From Paenibacillus sp. H1-7 (GTDB taxonomy: Bacteria; Bacillota; Bacilli; Paenibacillales; NBRC-103111): a stretch of 64,000 nt of DNA. Position numbers and translations under genes: made by a program. The notes under the pieces are model-generated. The model was not told the origin of the DNA. It saw only the letters and a program-made list of their open reading frames with translations, and ran no database searches. Positions 42,996 through 52,683 of the stretch are shown piece by piece. The stretch spans positions 7,554,501-7,618,500 of the forward strand of contig NZ_CP031168.1 of the NCBI RefSeq assembly GCF_022354825.1, in the 5' to 3' direction. Position 1 is the stretch's first letter. The number at the start of each line of letters is the position of its first letter.

Positions 42996-43952
42996 GTGAG
43001 AATCAAGGCAACCATAGAACGAATTCCCGGCGGTATGATGATTATCCCTCTGCTTATCGGAGCTATTGTAAATACGTTGTTTCCTACGATTCCAAAAACA
43101 TTCGGCTCGTTCACAGGCGCACTGATGACCGGTTCGCTGCCGATGCTGGCTGTATTTTACGTATGTATGGGTTCTACGATCGATTTCAAGGCAACTCCAT
43201 ATATTTTGAAAAAAGGCGGCACCCTGCTGATTACCAAAATCGGTATTGCCATGATCGTCGGCTTCATTGCAGGGAAATTCCTCGGCAACGGCATGGTGGA
43301 AGGCGGCTTGTTCGCAGGTCTTTCCGTACTGGCCATCGTTGCTGCAATGAACGATACTAACGGCGGACTGTACATGGCGCTCATGGGACAGTTCGGCAAA
43401 AAAGAAGATGTCGGCGCGTATTCGATTATGAGCTTGGAGTCCGGTCCGTTCCTGACCATGGTTACGCTGGGCGTAGCCGGTTTGGCCGCATTCCCTTGGC
43501 AAACGCTGGTCGGAGCTATTCTGCCGCTTGTGCTTGGGATGATCCTCGGCAATTTGGACCGTGAGATGCGTGAGTTTTTATCCAAGGCGGTTCCTGTGCT
43601 TGTACCGTTCTTCGCCTTTGCCCTTGGCGCCGGGTTGAACCTCGGCAATGTATGGCAAGCCGGCATTCTCGGCGTGCTGCTGGGAGTTGCGGTAGTTGTC
43701 ATTACAGGCTTGGCGCTCATGTTCACCGACAAACTGACAGGAGGCAACGGAATCGCAGGCTTGTCGGCGGCTACTACCGCAGGGAATGCCGCAGGCGTTC
43801 CGGCAGCCGTAGCGGCGGCGAACTCGGTCTACGCTCCGCTTGTTCCATCCGCTACTGCACTGGTAGCATCATGCGTTATCGTAACGGCTGTTTTGGCGCC
43901 GATCGTTACTGCTTGGTGGGCCAAACGTATAGGGGTTACAGCAGCAAAATAA
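42996..43952 (+). CDS. kdgT: 2-keto-3-deoxygluconate permease family transporter
   Basis: A 318-residue membrane protein of the KdgT family, about ten helices, with signature stretches [20 protein letters not shown] (residues 10-29), [12 protein letters not shown] and [13 protein letters not shown] (about 261). The family imports 2-keto-3-deoxygluconate by proton symport. Here its neighbours are a DUF1537 kinase and PdxA2, so a four-carbon sugar acid such as D-threonate or erythronate is a more likely substrate. GTG start behind GGGGGCG. First gene of the operon. Confidence 0.86.
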   Translation: MRIKATIERIPGGMMIIPLLIGAIVNTLFPTIPKTFGSFTGALMTGSLPMLAVFYVCMGSTIDFKATPYILKKGGTLLITKIGIAMIVGFIAGKFLGNGMVEGGLFAGLSVLAIVAAMNDTNGGLYMALMGQFGKKEDVGAYSIMSLESGPFLTMVTLGVAGLAAFPWQTLVGAILPLVLGMILGNLDREMREFLSKAVPVLVPFFAFALGAGLNLGNVWQAGILGVLLGVAVVVITGLALMFTDKLTGGNGIAGLSAATTAGNAAGVPAAVAAANSVYAPLVPSATALVASCVIVTAVLAPIVTAWWAKRIGVTAAK

Positions 43953-43966
43953 TACGGGAGAACCCC

Positions 43967-43989
43967 AAGTCCCGGTCCTGCCGGGACTT
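43967..43989 (+). terminator. Intra-operon hairpin after kdgT
   Basis: AAGTCCCGG-TCCTG-CCGGGACTT followed by CTCCTTTTCTT, then the AGGAGG of the next gene. Probably a partial terminator or processing hairpin that lowers kinase expression relative to the permease. Confidence 0.6.
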
Positions 43990-44017
43990 CTCCTTTTCTT
44001 AGCAGGAGGAATGAACC

Positions 44018-45331
44018 GTGGAACGGATATCCATTATTGCAGACGATTTGACAGGCGCATCCGACTCCGGCGTCCAATTCGCCCGAAACGGGCTGAAGAC
44101 GCAGGTGATCTTCGACTGGACGTCGATCCCTGATGAGCATCATGATGTGGTAGTTATTGATACCGACAGCCGCTCCATCGCAGGAGAGGCGGCATACGAG
44201 CGCGCGAAAAGCGCAGCGCTTGCGCTGAAGGAGAAGGGAATCCGTCTCATTTACAAAAAGATGGACTCTACGCTGCGCGGCAACCTTGGTCAAGAAATCA
44301 ACGGCGTCCTGGACGCCTTTCACTTTGATGCTGCTTTCATCGCTCCCGCCTTTCCGAGAATCGGCCGGACGACGGTTAACGGCATTCATTATTTAAACGG
44401 TACACCGATCCACGAGACGGAGGTCGCCAAAGATCCGAAAACCCCGGTTCCGGATTCGGTTATCGCCAATATATTCAGCAAGCAGTCCGGGAAGCCATGT
44501 GCGAATATCGATCTCTCGTTATTGCGAAAAGGACCGGATTCGGTTATTTCCTTCATCACTGACGAGTTGAAGAAGCAGACGAAATGTTTCATTTTCGATG
44601 CCGAAGCCGACGAAGATTTGCAGCAGATTGCCGCACTTATTACATTCTACGGTTCCAAAGTGCTCTGGGCGGGTTCTGCCGGGCTGGCGGAGTTTTTGTT
44701 AAAGCCGCAGCAGCCGTCGGAATCATCCGCACCGGAGAATACGGACGATATGCCATCATCCCAAGGTCCCGTTATGCTGGTGGCGGGCAGCATTTCCAAC
44801 ATTACCCGCGAGCAGGTTGCGGAAGTGAACCGCCAGGCCAACGTGATCGCACTGGAGCTGGACCCTCTCGCTGCCATCGGCTCCGATGAAGCAAGAAGCA
44901 AGGAAATGGAGCGCTGCGCCGCTGCATTATGGTCTGCTCTATCCGCCGGGACGGACGTTTCCCTGTATGCGGGCTCGTCCCCGGAGCAGGTTCGTGCGGC
45001 TAAGGAGCTGGGAGCCCAGCAAGGCATGTCGTCATCCGACGTATCCAACCGCATTGCGGATACGCTGGGAGCCATTACGAGCCAGGTCATTGGCAAAACA
45101 CCGGTCAAAGGACTCGTCCTTACCGGCGGCGATACGGCCAAGGCGGTATGCCGATACTTGGGAGTCCACGGAATTGCGCTGCGCAACGAGGTGGAGCCGG
45201 GAATTCCTTACGGCATACTGCTCGGTGAGACCCGCTTGCCGGCGGTAACCAAGGCAGGCGCCTTTGGCAACAAAATGTCTTTGTGGAATGCGATGCAATG
45301 CATTCATCTTGAGAAGGGAGCGGAACAATGA
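44018..45331 (+). CDS. Four-carbon acid sugar kinase (DUF1537), D-threonate kinase-like
   Basis: A 437-residue kinase with a DUF1537 N-terminal domain (IADDLTGASDSGVQFAR, residues 7-23; KKMDSTLRGN, about 88) and the C-terminal nucleotide-binding domain (LVLTGGDTAKAVCRYLG, about 367). These kinases phosphorylate C4 acids such as D-threonate, L-threonate or D-erythronate. Pairing with pdxA2 and absence of a dehydrogenase or aldolase gene fits D-threonate kinase (DtnK). GTG start behind AGGAGG at 8 nt. Its stop overlaps the pdxA2 start by 4 nt. Confidence 0.88.
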   Translation: MERISIIADDLTGASDSGVQFARNGLKTQVIFDWTSIPDEHHDVVVIDTDSRSIAGEAAYERAKSAALALKEKGIRLIYKKMDSTLRGNLGQEINGVLDAFHFDAAFIAPAFPRIGRTTVNGIHYLNGTPIHETEVAKDPKTPVPDSVIANIFSKQSGKPCANIDLSLLRKGPDSVISFITDELKKQTKCFIFDAEADEDLQQIAALITFYGSKVLWAGSAGLAEFLLKPQQPSESSAPENTDDMPSSQGPVMLVAGSISNITREQVAEVNRQANVIALELDPLAAIGSDEARSKEMERCAAALWSALSAGTDVSLYAGSSPEQVRAAKELGAQQGMSSSDVSNRIADTLGAITSQVIGKTPVKGLVLTGGDTAKAVCRYLGVHGIALRNEVEPGIPYGILLGETRLPAVTKAGAFGNKMSLWNAMQCIHLEKGAEQ

Positions 45332-46326
45332 TGACGAAACCGGTTATTGGCATTACGATGGGGGACGGAGCAGGCGTCGGTCCCGAAATTATTATGAAGG
45401 CTCTGGGGGATTCGGCTGTGTATGACAGCTGCCGCCCTTTTGTGATCGGGGATGCCAAACTATTGGAAAGAGCAGGCCGCGTCGTCGGCAGCCAGCTGCA
45501 CATTCGTGCGATCTCGTCTCTATCGGACGCGGAATATGCTTACGGGACGGTTGATTGCCTCGATCTGAATCTGCTGCCGGCCGATCTTCCCTTCGGCCAA
45601 GTATCCGCCGAGGCGGGTCATGCCGCTTTTATGTACTTGAAGCAAGCGATCGAGCTAGCCAATGATGGCCAAATCGACGCCATCTGTACGGCTCCGTTGA
45701 ATAAGGAAGCCCTTCATAAGGGAGGCCATATGTATCCGGGTCACACCGAGATCCTGGCCGAGCTGACCGGCACGAAGGATTTCTCCATGATGCTATCGGC
45801 GCCGAAGCTGAAGGTCATTCATGTGACGACGCACGTAGGAATTATCGACGCGGTCAAAATGATCGAGCCGCAGCGTGTCTACAATGTCATCCGTATGGCT
45901 CACGAGACGCTGCAAAAAGCCGGCTACGCCACTCCGCGCATTGCCGTTTGCGGCATCAATCCGCATGCTGGTGAAAACGGCTTGTTCGGCTATGGCGAAG
46001 AAGAGGAGAAGATCATTCCTGCAGTGCAGCGCGCGCAGCAAGAAGGCATCCAGGTGCAGGGCCCGCTCCCTGCCGATACGCTGTTCTTCCGCACGACACG
46101 CGGAGACTTCGATATCGTAGTCGCCATGTACCACGATCAGGGGCACGGCCCTGTCAAGGTGCTCGGGCTTGAAGCCGGAGTCAACATTACGGTAGGCCTG
46201 CCGATTATTCGTACCAGCGTCGACCACGGAACGGCCTTCGATATTGCCGGCAAAGGGATCGCCGACGAGCAAAGCATCAAGGAAGCTTTGCGTCAGGCTG
46301 TCGAGCTGGCGCCGAAACGCCAATAA
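45328..46326 (+). CDS. pdxA2: PdxA2 family 4-phospho-D-threonate 3-dehydrogenase
   Basis: A 332-residue NAD-dependent dehydrogenase of the PdxA family. Motifs: GITMGDGAGVGPEI near residue 8, metal ligands in HTEIL (about 138), HVTTHVG (about 174) and MYHDQGH (about 269). In D-threonate catabolism PdxA2 oxidises 4-phospho-D-threonate, which decarboxylates to dihydroxyacetone phosphate. It could in principle be a vitamin B6 PdxA, but the linkage to the DUF1537 kinase speaks for PdxA2. Translationally coupled to the kinase gene. Confidence 0.9.
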   Translation: MMTKPVIGITMGDGAGVGPEIIMKALGDSAVYDSCRPFVIGDAKLLERAGRVVGSQLHIRAISSLSDAEYAYGTVDCLDLNLLPADLPFGQVSAEAGHAAFMYLKQAIELANDGQIDAICTAPLNKEALHKGGHMYPGHTEILAELTGTKDFSMMLSAPKLKVIHVTTHVGIIDAVKMIEPQRVYNVIRMAHETLQKAGYATPRIAVCGINPHAGENGLFGYGEEEEKIIPAVQRAQQEGIQVQGPLPADTLFFRTTRGDFDIVVAMYHDQGHGPVKVLGLEAGVNITVGLPIIRTSVDHGTAFDIAGKGIADEQSIKEALRQAVELAPKRQ

Positions 46327-46338
46327 ATCTATGAAAAT

Positions 46339-46371
46339 AAAGCCCAGTGCGATTCAGGCACTGGGCTTTTT
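46339..46371 (+). terminator. Terminator of the kdgT-kinase-pdxA2 operon
   Basis: AAAGCCCAGTGC pairs with GCACTGGGCTTT around GATTCAG, followed by a T-run. Confidence 0.9.
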
Positions 46372-46414
46372 GCTGGTGTATAGATGAGACCGGTAATTTA
46401 CAGCAACTCACGAA

Positions 46415-47269
46415 TCAAAATTGAATCCATATTCCCGTCTTGTCGTCGGAAATTTTAAATCTCGGATACTTCTGGCACTCTTTATCGTCCTGCTCAAGAC
46501 GGGTCAGCCAATCCGTATAGCTGGCAAGCGTTTGCTTCTCGACCATGGCGATCAGATTGGCACAATCGTCCGACGGTTCCGCCCCCGCCTCCTTCGGTAG
46601 AAACAACCCGTCGGTCACCAGCAGGAGGGATCGCAAACGGATGCGGTTGATCGTCCCGTACTCCAGAAGCTCCGCCGCTTCCGGCTCGCCGCTCAGAACC
46701 GAATAGCCTTCGAGCGTGTTCATCTTCGATTTATTTTGCATAATGACCGGCTTGACCATACTCCACAGCTGCTCCCGTGAAGTGATCCCGCTTTGGATGC
46801 CATCCTGCCAAATTTTCTTGGATTGCTGATCGATATGATCCACCTGATCGCGAGAAATCGTACGAACCGTACCGTCCTCATACTTGGCGGCAATCATGCA
46901 GTCACCCGCCTGCACGTAATCGATCGAATGCTCGCGAACGCGGATGAGAGCCAGCGAGCTGGTCCATAAAGACGCTTTATCCGTGAGATCGATCCCCGCT
47001 TCCTTCATGTCCTCCCGCAATCGGACGTTGGCCTGGATGACCAGATGCTTGAGGCTGGCATCCGCCACATCTTCTTCCCGAAGCGATTCCAGGTAGTTCT
47101 TGATCGTCCGGGAAGCCAAATATCCTCCCGTCTCCCCTCCCGCTCCCCGGTAAGGGTGAAGAGATGTGGCACCGTCAAGCACCCCGAACAACCGCAGCCT
47201 GTCATTAACGACCAGCGCATCCTCGTTCCATTGGGCGGTACCCTGTTTTGAAATGGTTTCTATCATCAT
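46415..47269 (-). CDS. PP2C-like protein phosphatase
   Basis: A 284-residue cytosolic protein of the PPM/PP2C fold. Metal-binding Asp residues occur in WNEDALVV (about residue 16) and FGVLDGATSL (about 29-38), with YVQAGDCMI (about 118) and LLVTDGLF (about 216). The usual terminal GxDN motif is not clear, so activity may be reduced or altered. It follows the membrane-anchored binding protein by 57 bp on the same strand and may be co-transcribed with the ABC locus. GAGGAGGG precedes the ATG. Confidence 0.75.
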   Translation of the reverse strand: MMIETISKQGTAQWNEDALVVNDRLRLFGVLDGATSLHPYRGAGGETGGYLASRTIKNYLESLREEDVADASLKHLVIQANVRLREDMKEAGIDLTDKASLWTSSLALIRVREHSIDYVQAGDCMIAAKYEDGTVRTISRDQVDHIDQQSKKIWQDGIQSGITSREQLWSMVKPVIMQNKSKMNTLEGYSVLSGEPEAAELLEYGTINRIRLRSLLLVTDGLFLPKEAGAEPSDDCANLIAMVEKQTLASYTDWLTRLEQDDKECQKYPRFKISDDKTGIWIQF

Positions 47270-47326
47270 ACGAACTCCCTCCTCGATGCCATCCTGCCCC
47301 TATCCTGCTCCTGATAAAGACGAATC

Positions 47327-48487
47327 CTATTTCGATTGCTGTTCCAGCAGTTCGAGCTTCTCCGTAATCCTCATCCATTGATCGTAGTCGTCCACTGCAG
47401 GCTTGCGTCCGCTTAATGACCGAATAGCATCGAATATCGTCCATTGCCGGGCTAATGCGGCCGATTGTTCGGCCAATTGCATGACTACATCCGTTTTGGC
47501 GGGTATGTAGCCCATGTGCGTCCACATCAGAGACTGCGCCGTGTTATCCATCATAAATTCTAACAATCTCTGAGCCGCCGTTTCCTTGGCAGGAATCGAA
47601 TGGATTTGAACCAGACCGTTAACAGCCGGTACGATCCCTACCGAATCGGACTCCGGCAGCCTCATAATATCGAATTGAAATTTTCCGCCTATATAACGTT
47701 CAATGACAGGAAGCTTGCTGGAAGAGCTGAGAAGCACTCCGACCTTGCCGTTAATAAAATCGCTGACCGCCATCCGATGGCTTAACGGCTCCAATATACC
47801 GAGCGCGTGCACCCAGCGCTCCCATAAGTCGAACGCGTGCTCCGAAGCCGTACCGCCTCCTATATTTTGGGCGTACCATGGAAGCTCATTATCGATAGCC
47901 AGCCTCCATCGGTCGCCGGGCGACGCAAGCCCCTCCTTGATCGGCAGCGCGGCGGCTTTCTCTACGTCGTTCCAGCTGCGAAAGCCGTTCGGCGGAAGCT
48001 CCGCCCTGCTTACCAATTCCCCCCGGTAATATAACAGCGGGATGCTGCCTCCAATGGGCAGAGCCCACAGCTTGCCATCGTAGCGAAACGGCTCTTCAAA
48101 AGCAGCTGAAAGTTGGGCGGCCTCCGTCTTCTGATTGTCGATTGGAGTTATGGAGCCGGTAGCAGCCAACGGGGCGATGCCATAGAAGCTTCCGATTTCG
48201 GCCAATTGCGGAGCCACGTTGGCCGAAATCGACGGCAGCAGCTCATGATACAGCTGTTCTGCCGAACGAAACGTGCGAACATCTATGTTGATTTGCGGAT
48301 ATTGCTTCTGAAATTCCGCAAGAGGAGTGTCCCACCCTCTACTGAACACCCATACGGACAACGTTACCGTATCCTGCGGCTGATCGTTACCACCGCCCGA
48401 AGGCAGACGCTTGGCCCTGATCCACATGACCGTGCCTGCGAGCAGAAAGCAAGCTGTTATGATGAAAATCCATTTGCGCCGATTCAT
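47327..48487 (-). CDS. Membrane-anchored solute-binding-protein-like protein
   Basis: A 386-residue protein of the family 1 extracellular solute-binding fold (UgpB/MalE-like). It has an N-terminal hydrophobic segment (7-25), but I see no proper lipobox, so it may be held by an uncleaved helix. AAGGAGG lies upstream of the ATG; an earlier in-frame ATG adds 28 residues with no site. It follows the permease gene by 103 bp and differs from the importer's own AfuA-like lipoprotein, so it may act as a sensor or accessory receptor rather than the main binding protein. Confidence 0.75.
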   Translation of the reverse strand: MNRRKWIFIITACFLLAGTVMWIRAKRLPSGGGNDQPQDTVTLSVWVFSRGWDTPLAEFQKQYPQINIDVRTFRSAEQLYHELLPSISANVAPQLAEIGSFYGIAPLAATGSITPIDNQKTEAAQLSAAFEEPFRYDGKLWALPIGGSIPLLYYRGELVSRAELPPNGFRSWNDVEKAAALPIKEGLASPGDRWRLAIDNELPWYAQNIGGGTASEHAFDLWERWVHALGILEPLSHRMAVSDFINGKVGVLLSSSSKLPVIERYIGGKFQFDIMRLPESDSVGIVPAVNGLVQIHSIPAKETAAQRLLEFMMDNTAQSLMWTHMGYIPAKTDVVMQLAEQSAALARQWTIFDAIRSLSGRKPAVDDYDQWMRITEKLELLEQQSK

Positions 48488-48590
48488 GAATGCCTCCTTG
48501 AAAGCACCGGTTTGCCAACCTTTCGGGGTTTCTTCCGAACTCATTGTACCATGGCTCATCGAAGGCGGCATTATGCTCCGGCTTTCCTGC

Positions 48591-50309
48591 TTAGAGCTGC
48601 AATCCTTTTTTGCTCAGCTTGTTGGCAATCAGTAAGGAAACGAGGGTCGATACGGATAAGATAGAGGCTAGTGCAGCTCCCGTCCCGTAGTTGGATGTAA
48701 ACACCTCGCTGTAAATCGTGACGGAGATTGTTGCCGTCGCTCCGTAATACAGCACTATCGTAGAGCTGAGCTCGTTAATGGTCGTGATCCAGCTTAGAAT
48801 CGCACCGGACAATACGCCCGGAGCCATCAAACGGCCGGTGGTTTTGAAAAACGTCTTCATCGGAGGAACGCCCAAGCTGATGGACGCCTCCTCGACACTT
48901 CGGTCGAGCTGATGCAAGATCGCCGTGCTGGAACGAATCGTGTAAGGCAGCTTCCGTACGATGTAAGCTATAACCAGAATGACCCACGTCCCTGTCAAGA
49001 CGACCGGCGGCTTGTTAAAAGCGATGATCATACTGATACCGAGTACCGTACCCGGCATAACGTAAGGAATCATGATTAACCCGTCCAGCATTGCGGTCAG
49101 CTTCGATTTGCGGCGGACAAGCACATAAGCGACGAGCATGCCCATAATCACCATAATGACGATAGAGACCGCCGAAAAGCTGTACGTATTGGCAATTGCT
49201 TTTGGAACTCGGAACAATACTTCCTTGTAGCTGTTTAAGCTGAAGCCGGAGTGGAATACCGGTCCTTTCGTTTTGATGAACGACGTGATAATGACCGTAG
49301 CCTGCGGAATCAGAGATATACATGCTATGAGCAAAGCACCTGCGGTCAGCAGCGCTTTAGGCAGCGGCCTCAGCAATTCCACCTTGGGCGTTCGCATGCC
49401 CGTCATGGTGTAATTTTTCCGCGAAACGAAGTAACGCTGCAAGAACAGAATGCTCGTCGAGCAAGCGATCAGAATGACGCTGAGTGTGCTCGCCATCGCC
49501 GGATTCCCGCCCATTTCGCTTATAAATTGCTCGTAGGCTAGAATCGGCAGCACCTTGAAGCCTTGACCGAGCAGCATCGGGGTCCCGAAGTCGGCGAAAG
49601 CGGCCATGAACACCATCAGCGCTCCGGCAGACAAGGTCGGGAAGATGAGCGGCAGCGTGATCGTCATAAGCCGATGAAATGCGGAGCGCCCGAGACTTTC
49701 CGCCGCTTCCTCCAACGACGTATCGATCGTGCGCAGCGCCCCGGACACATATAGGAAAATGTGCGGGTAAAACTGCAGAGTAAATACGAACACAATCCCT
49801 TTCCACCCGTAGACTGACGAGAACGGTATGCCGATGTCGTGGAAAAACCGCGTTAGAAACCCGTTGTTCCCGAGCATCAGAATCCACGAATACGCGCCGA
49901 TGAACGGCGGCGACAGCAAGGACATGATGACCATAATCTGAATCAAGCCTTTGAACCTGATGTTGTAGCGCGTCATCACGTAAGCGAGCGGTACCCCGAT
50001 CAAGATGGAGAACACGGTCGTCAGCGCCGACACCTTGAAGCTGTTCCAAAGGGCGATATAGTAATATTTCAGCTTCAGGAAGTTCGCATAGTTTTCCAGC
50101 GAGAACACGCCTTTATCGTTAAAGAAGCTGTTGATCAGCAAGGAAAAGAGAGGATACACGATGAAGGCCAGCAAAAATAAATAGACGAAGCAAGTGACCC
50201 ACGACCAGAAGTCCCACTGCTTGATATTCAGCCTTCCATACCGTCCAGGCTGCTTCCTGACCGCTGTGCCGCCCATAGCCGTTTCTGCCGCTAGTTTAGA
50301 AGGCTGCAC
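48591..50309 (-). CDS. ABC transporter permease, fused two-domain FbpB/AfuB type
   Basis: 572 residues with about 12 membrane helices in two BPD_transp_1 halves. The coupling-helix EAA signatures are EEAAESLGRSAFHRL (about residue 213) and EEASISLGVPPMKTF (about 482). It is the translocation pore of an iron/phosphosugar-class importer. GTG start behind GGGAGGTG; the start overlaps the ATPase gene's end by 14 nt, so the two are coupled. Confidence 0.9.
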   Translation of the reverse strand: MQPSKLAAETAMGGTAVRKQPGRYGRLNIKQWDFWSWVTCFVYLFLLAFIVYPLFSLLINSFFNDKGVFSLENYANFLKLKYYYIALWNSFKVSALTTVFSILIGVPLAYVMTRYNIRFKGLIQIMVIMSLLSPPFIGAYSWILMLGNNGFLTRFFHDIGIPFSSVYGWKGIVFVFTLQFYPHIFLYVSGALRTIDTSLEEAAESLGRSAFHRLMTITLPLIFPTLSAGALMVFMAAFADFGTPMLLGQGFKVLPILAYEQFISEMGGNPAMASTLSVILIACSTSILFLQRYFVSRKNYTMTGMRTPKVELLRPLPKALLTAGALLIACISLIPQATVIITSFIKTKGPVFHSGFSLNSYKEVLFRVPKAIANTYSFSAVSIVIMVIMGMLVAYVLVRRKSKLTAMLDGLIMIPYVMPGTVLGISMIIAFNKPPVVLTGTWVILVIAYIVRKLPYTIRSSTAILHQLDRSVEEASISLGVPPMKTFFKTTGRLMAPGVLSGAILSWITTINELSSTIVLYYGATATISVTIYSEVFTSNYGTGAALASILSVSTLVSLLIANKLSKKGLQL

Positions 50310-51396
50310 GGTAGAGCACCTCCCGGCCGGAATGATCGAACATCGTCGTTCTATCCAGCTGAAGATTGACCAGAACCGATGCTTTCTCCCGTCTTAGACG
50401 ATGCGGCTGTACCGCATGCTCCTGAACATCGATCAAGGTGCCGTCGTTCAGTCGAATGAGGTAGCTCACCTTTTCTCCCAGAAACGTAACGGTCTCGATC
50501 GTGCCGGGAATAAGCGGGGACCCGGAGTTGGCATCCTCCAGCTTCACGCGTTCGGGTCTAAGCGCAAACAGGACCTTACCCTCATAGTCGTTCTGGAGCG
50601 GCAGCCGGAAATCCGTTCCGAACAGCTTCACCACGGCTTCGCCGGAATGGCTGCTGTAGGAGTCGCATTCGCCTGTAATAAAATTGGACGTCCCGATAAA
50701 ATTGGCGACGAATTGGTTGGATGGATACGCATAGATATCCCCAGGGGAGGCAATTTGCTGCACTCTCCCCTCACTCATGACGGCAATCCGGTCGGAAACC
50801 GCCAATGCTTCCTCCTGATCATGCGTAACGTAAATCGTCGTGATGTGAAGCTCCTTTTGCAGCCGGCGAATGTCCGATCTCATCTTCACTCTCAGCTTGG
50901 CGTCGAGATTGGATAACGGCTCATCCATCAACAGCAGTCCCGGACGAATGACGATGGCGCGGGCCAGGGCGATCCGCTGCTGCTGACCGCCGCTCATGTT
51001 GGACGGTACGCGGTCGCGCAGATGGGAAAGCTCTACCATTTCGAGCGCTTCCATCACTCGGGTTTCGATCTCTTTCTTCGATACGTTGCGGGCTTTGAGG
51101 CCGTAGGCGACATTTTCGAATACCGTCATGTGCGGGAAAATGGCGTAGTTTTGAAACACCATCCCGATATTTCTCTCGTGCGTCGGCACGTCATTCATCT
51201 TTTTATCACCGAAGTAGATGTCGCCTTCCTCCTGCCGGTAAAACCCGGCAATCGTCCGCAGCAGCGTCGTTTTACCGCATCCGCTTGGGCCGAGCAGCGT
51301 GAAAAACTCCCCGGCTTCTATAGTGAAATGAGCATCATTAACCGCCTTATTCGTTCCGAAATATTTGGTTACATGATCGAACACAACTTTTTGCAT
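50296..51396 (-). CDS. ABC transporter ATP-binding protein, FbpC/PotA type
   Basis: A 366-residue importer ATPase. Walker A GPSGCGKT (about 37), signature MSGGQQQRIALARA (about 133), Walker B LLLMDEP (about 155), H-loop YVTHDQEEAL (about 190) and a C-terminal TOBE domain (about 280-355). Together with the two-domain permease and the upstream lipoprotein it forms an AfuABC/FbpABC-like system. CAGGAGG precedes the ATG. Confidence 0.92.
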   Translation of the reverse strand: MQKVVFDHVTKYFGTNKAVNDAHFTIEAGEFFTLLGPSGCGKTTLLRTIAGFYRQEEGDIYFGDKKMNDVPTHERNIGMVFQNYAIFPHMTVFENVAYGLKARNVSKKEIETRVMEALEMVELSHLRDRVPSNMSGGQQQRIALARAIVIRPGLLLMDEPLSNLDAKLRVKMRSDIRRLQKELHITTIYVTHDQEEALAVSDRIAVMSEGRVQQIASPGDIYAYPSNQFVANFIGTSNFITGECDSYSSHSGEAVVKLFGTDFRLPLQNDYEGKVLFALRPERVKLEDANSGSPLIPGTIETVTFLGEKVSYLIRLNDGTLIDVQEHAVQPHRLRREKASVLVNLQLDRTTMFDHSGREVLYRAAF

Positions 51397-51426
51397 GGCA
51401 CTGACCTCCTGTTAGATTTGCCGTTT

Positions 51427-51462
51427 AAAAAAAGGTGCCTTAACCTCGAAGTAAGGCACCTT
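51427..51462 (-). terminator. Terminator between binding protein and ATPase genes
   Basis: AAGGTGCCTTA pairs with TAAGGCACCTT on the minus strand and is followed by TTTTTTT. It probably acts as a partial terminator so that the binding protein is made in excess over the ATPase and permease. Confidence 0.85.
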
Positions 51463-51474
51463 GGGATTCGTATT

Positions 51475-52530
51475 TTATTCTTGGCCGGTTACGATTTTGC
51501 CGAAACGTTTAATGTTCTCGTCTTTTTTAGCAGCGGCGAAATCAAAGTCGTATTGCACCAGCTTGATGTCCTTCGTCTGCGCGACGCCTTGAATCGTTTC
51601 CGCATCCTTGCGCACCGAGCGGCGCTTGAATTCCTTTTGAATCAGCGTTTGCACGTCTTTGCTGACTAGGAAATCGATGAATTGCTTGGCCTGCTCCGGA
51701 TTTTTCGCTCCCTTGATGATAGCCGCTCCGTCAGGAACCGCAGAGGTGCCTTCAGAAGGATAGATGATGCCGACCTTAGCTCCGCCCTCTACGTAGCGAA
51801 GCGCCGCTTCCTCCAGGGTTACGCCAAGAGCGAATTCTTTATCGGCAACGCCTTTATATACAAGTCCCGATCCGGATAGCACTTTGCCGTCCAGGTTTTT
51901 AACGAATCTTTTAACGAAATCCCATCCCTGTTCATTTTTGCCGAAGGCCGTGAGCATAGTGATGAGCTGAGTATAGGAGGACCCGGATTTGGCCGGATCG
52001 GCGAATGCAATTTTCCCCTTCCATTTCGGATCGACCAGATCGTTCCAGCTCTTGGGCTCCTCGCCCGCTTTCACGAGCTCTTTATTGTACATGATGACCA
52101 TCGGCAGCGCCGCAAACGGTGTCCATACATTGTTTTTGTCCACATATTGCGGTTCCAGATTGTCAAACTCTTTCGTTTTATACGGTTCAAAATATTGTTT
52201 ATACGCCTCAAGCGAATCGGCGCCGCCGGCCCAGAAAATATCTCCAAGCGGATTGGCAGCCTCGGCTTGAACGCGCTTCAGCAAATCTCCCGTTCCGCCG
52301 GAAATCAGCTGGACCTCAATGCCCGTACGCTCCTGGAATTCCTTGATGATCGGGTTATTCACTTCCGCTGCATTCGGCGAGTACAGCGTAACTGTACCTG
52401 CTTTTTTCGCCGTGCCCGACTGCGCTCCCGCTCCATCCGCTTTTTTATCGGTTGCAGGTGATTGCCCGCAGCCCGTAATAGAGACAGCCACCAGCATGGC
52501 AGCCATAATACCGAATACCGTTTTTTTCAT
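51475..52530 (-). CDS. Iron/phosphosugar-type ABC substrate-binding lipoprotein
   Basis: 351 residues with a lipoprotein signal (lipobox SITGCG, Cys about 21) and the AfuA/FbpA/PhnS-type fold: VTLYSPNAAEVNNPIIKEF (about 46) and LGDIFWAGGADSL (about 92). The fold serves Fe3+, 2-aminoethylphosphonate or hexose-phosphate uptake. The YesM/YesN-type sensor pair next to it resembles HptRSA-like hexose-phosphate sensing, which favours phosphosugar. ATG behind GGGGGGT. The promoter is covered by a cre site, as expected for carbon-source uptake. Confidence 0.9.
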   Translation of the reverse strand: MKKTVFGIMAAMLVAVSITGCGQSPATDKKADGAGAQSGTAKKAGTVTLYSPNAAEVNNPIIKEFQERTGIEVQLISGGTGDLLKRVQAEAANPLGDIFWAGGADSLEAYKQYFEPYKTKEFDNLEPQYVDKNNVWTPFAALPMVIMYNKELVKAGEEPKSWNDLVDPKWKGKIAFADPAKSGSSYTQLITMLTAFGKNEQGWDFVKRFVKNLDGKVLSGSGLVYKGVADKEFALGVTLEEAALRYVEGGAKVGIIYPSEGTSAVPDGAAIIKGAKNPEQAKQFIDFLVSKDVQTLIQKEFKRRSVRKDAETIQGVAQTKDIKLVQYDFDFAAAKKDENIKRFGKIVTGQE

Positions 52531-52608
52531 GTTCTTATACCCCCCGTATAATTTTAGTTTCGTCCTCGGACTCCCTGTCGATGCAGCAGCTGCAGCGATT
52601 ACACTCAA

Positions 52609-52637
52609 AATATATCTTTTTGGTGAAACGCTTTCAA
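52609..52637 (-). promoter_or_regulatory. Promoter of the binding-protein gene with cre site
   Basis: -35 TTGAAA (52632-52637), 17-bp spacer, -10 TATATT (52609-52614). The palindrome TGAAAGCGTTTCA (52624-52636), a perfect CcpA cre core, overlaps the -35, so glucose repression of the importer is expected. Confidence 0.85.
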
Positions 52638-52683
52638 TGCGACAAAATTTCATGTTTGTTGAATTTTCTGCTTCAAATAAAAA

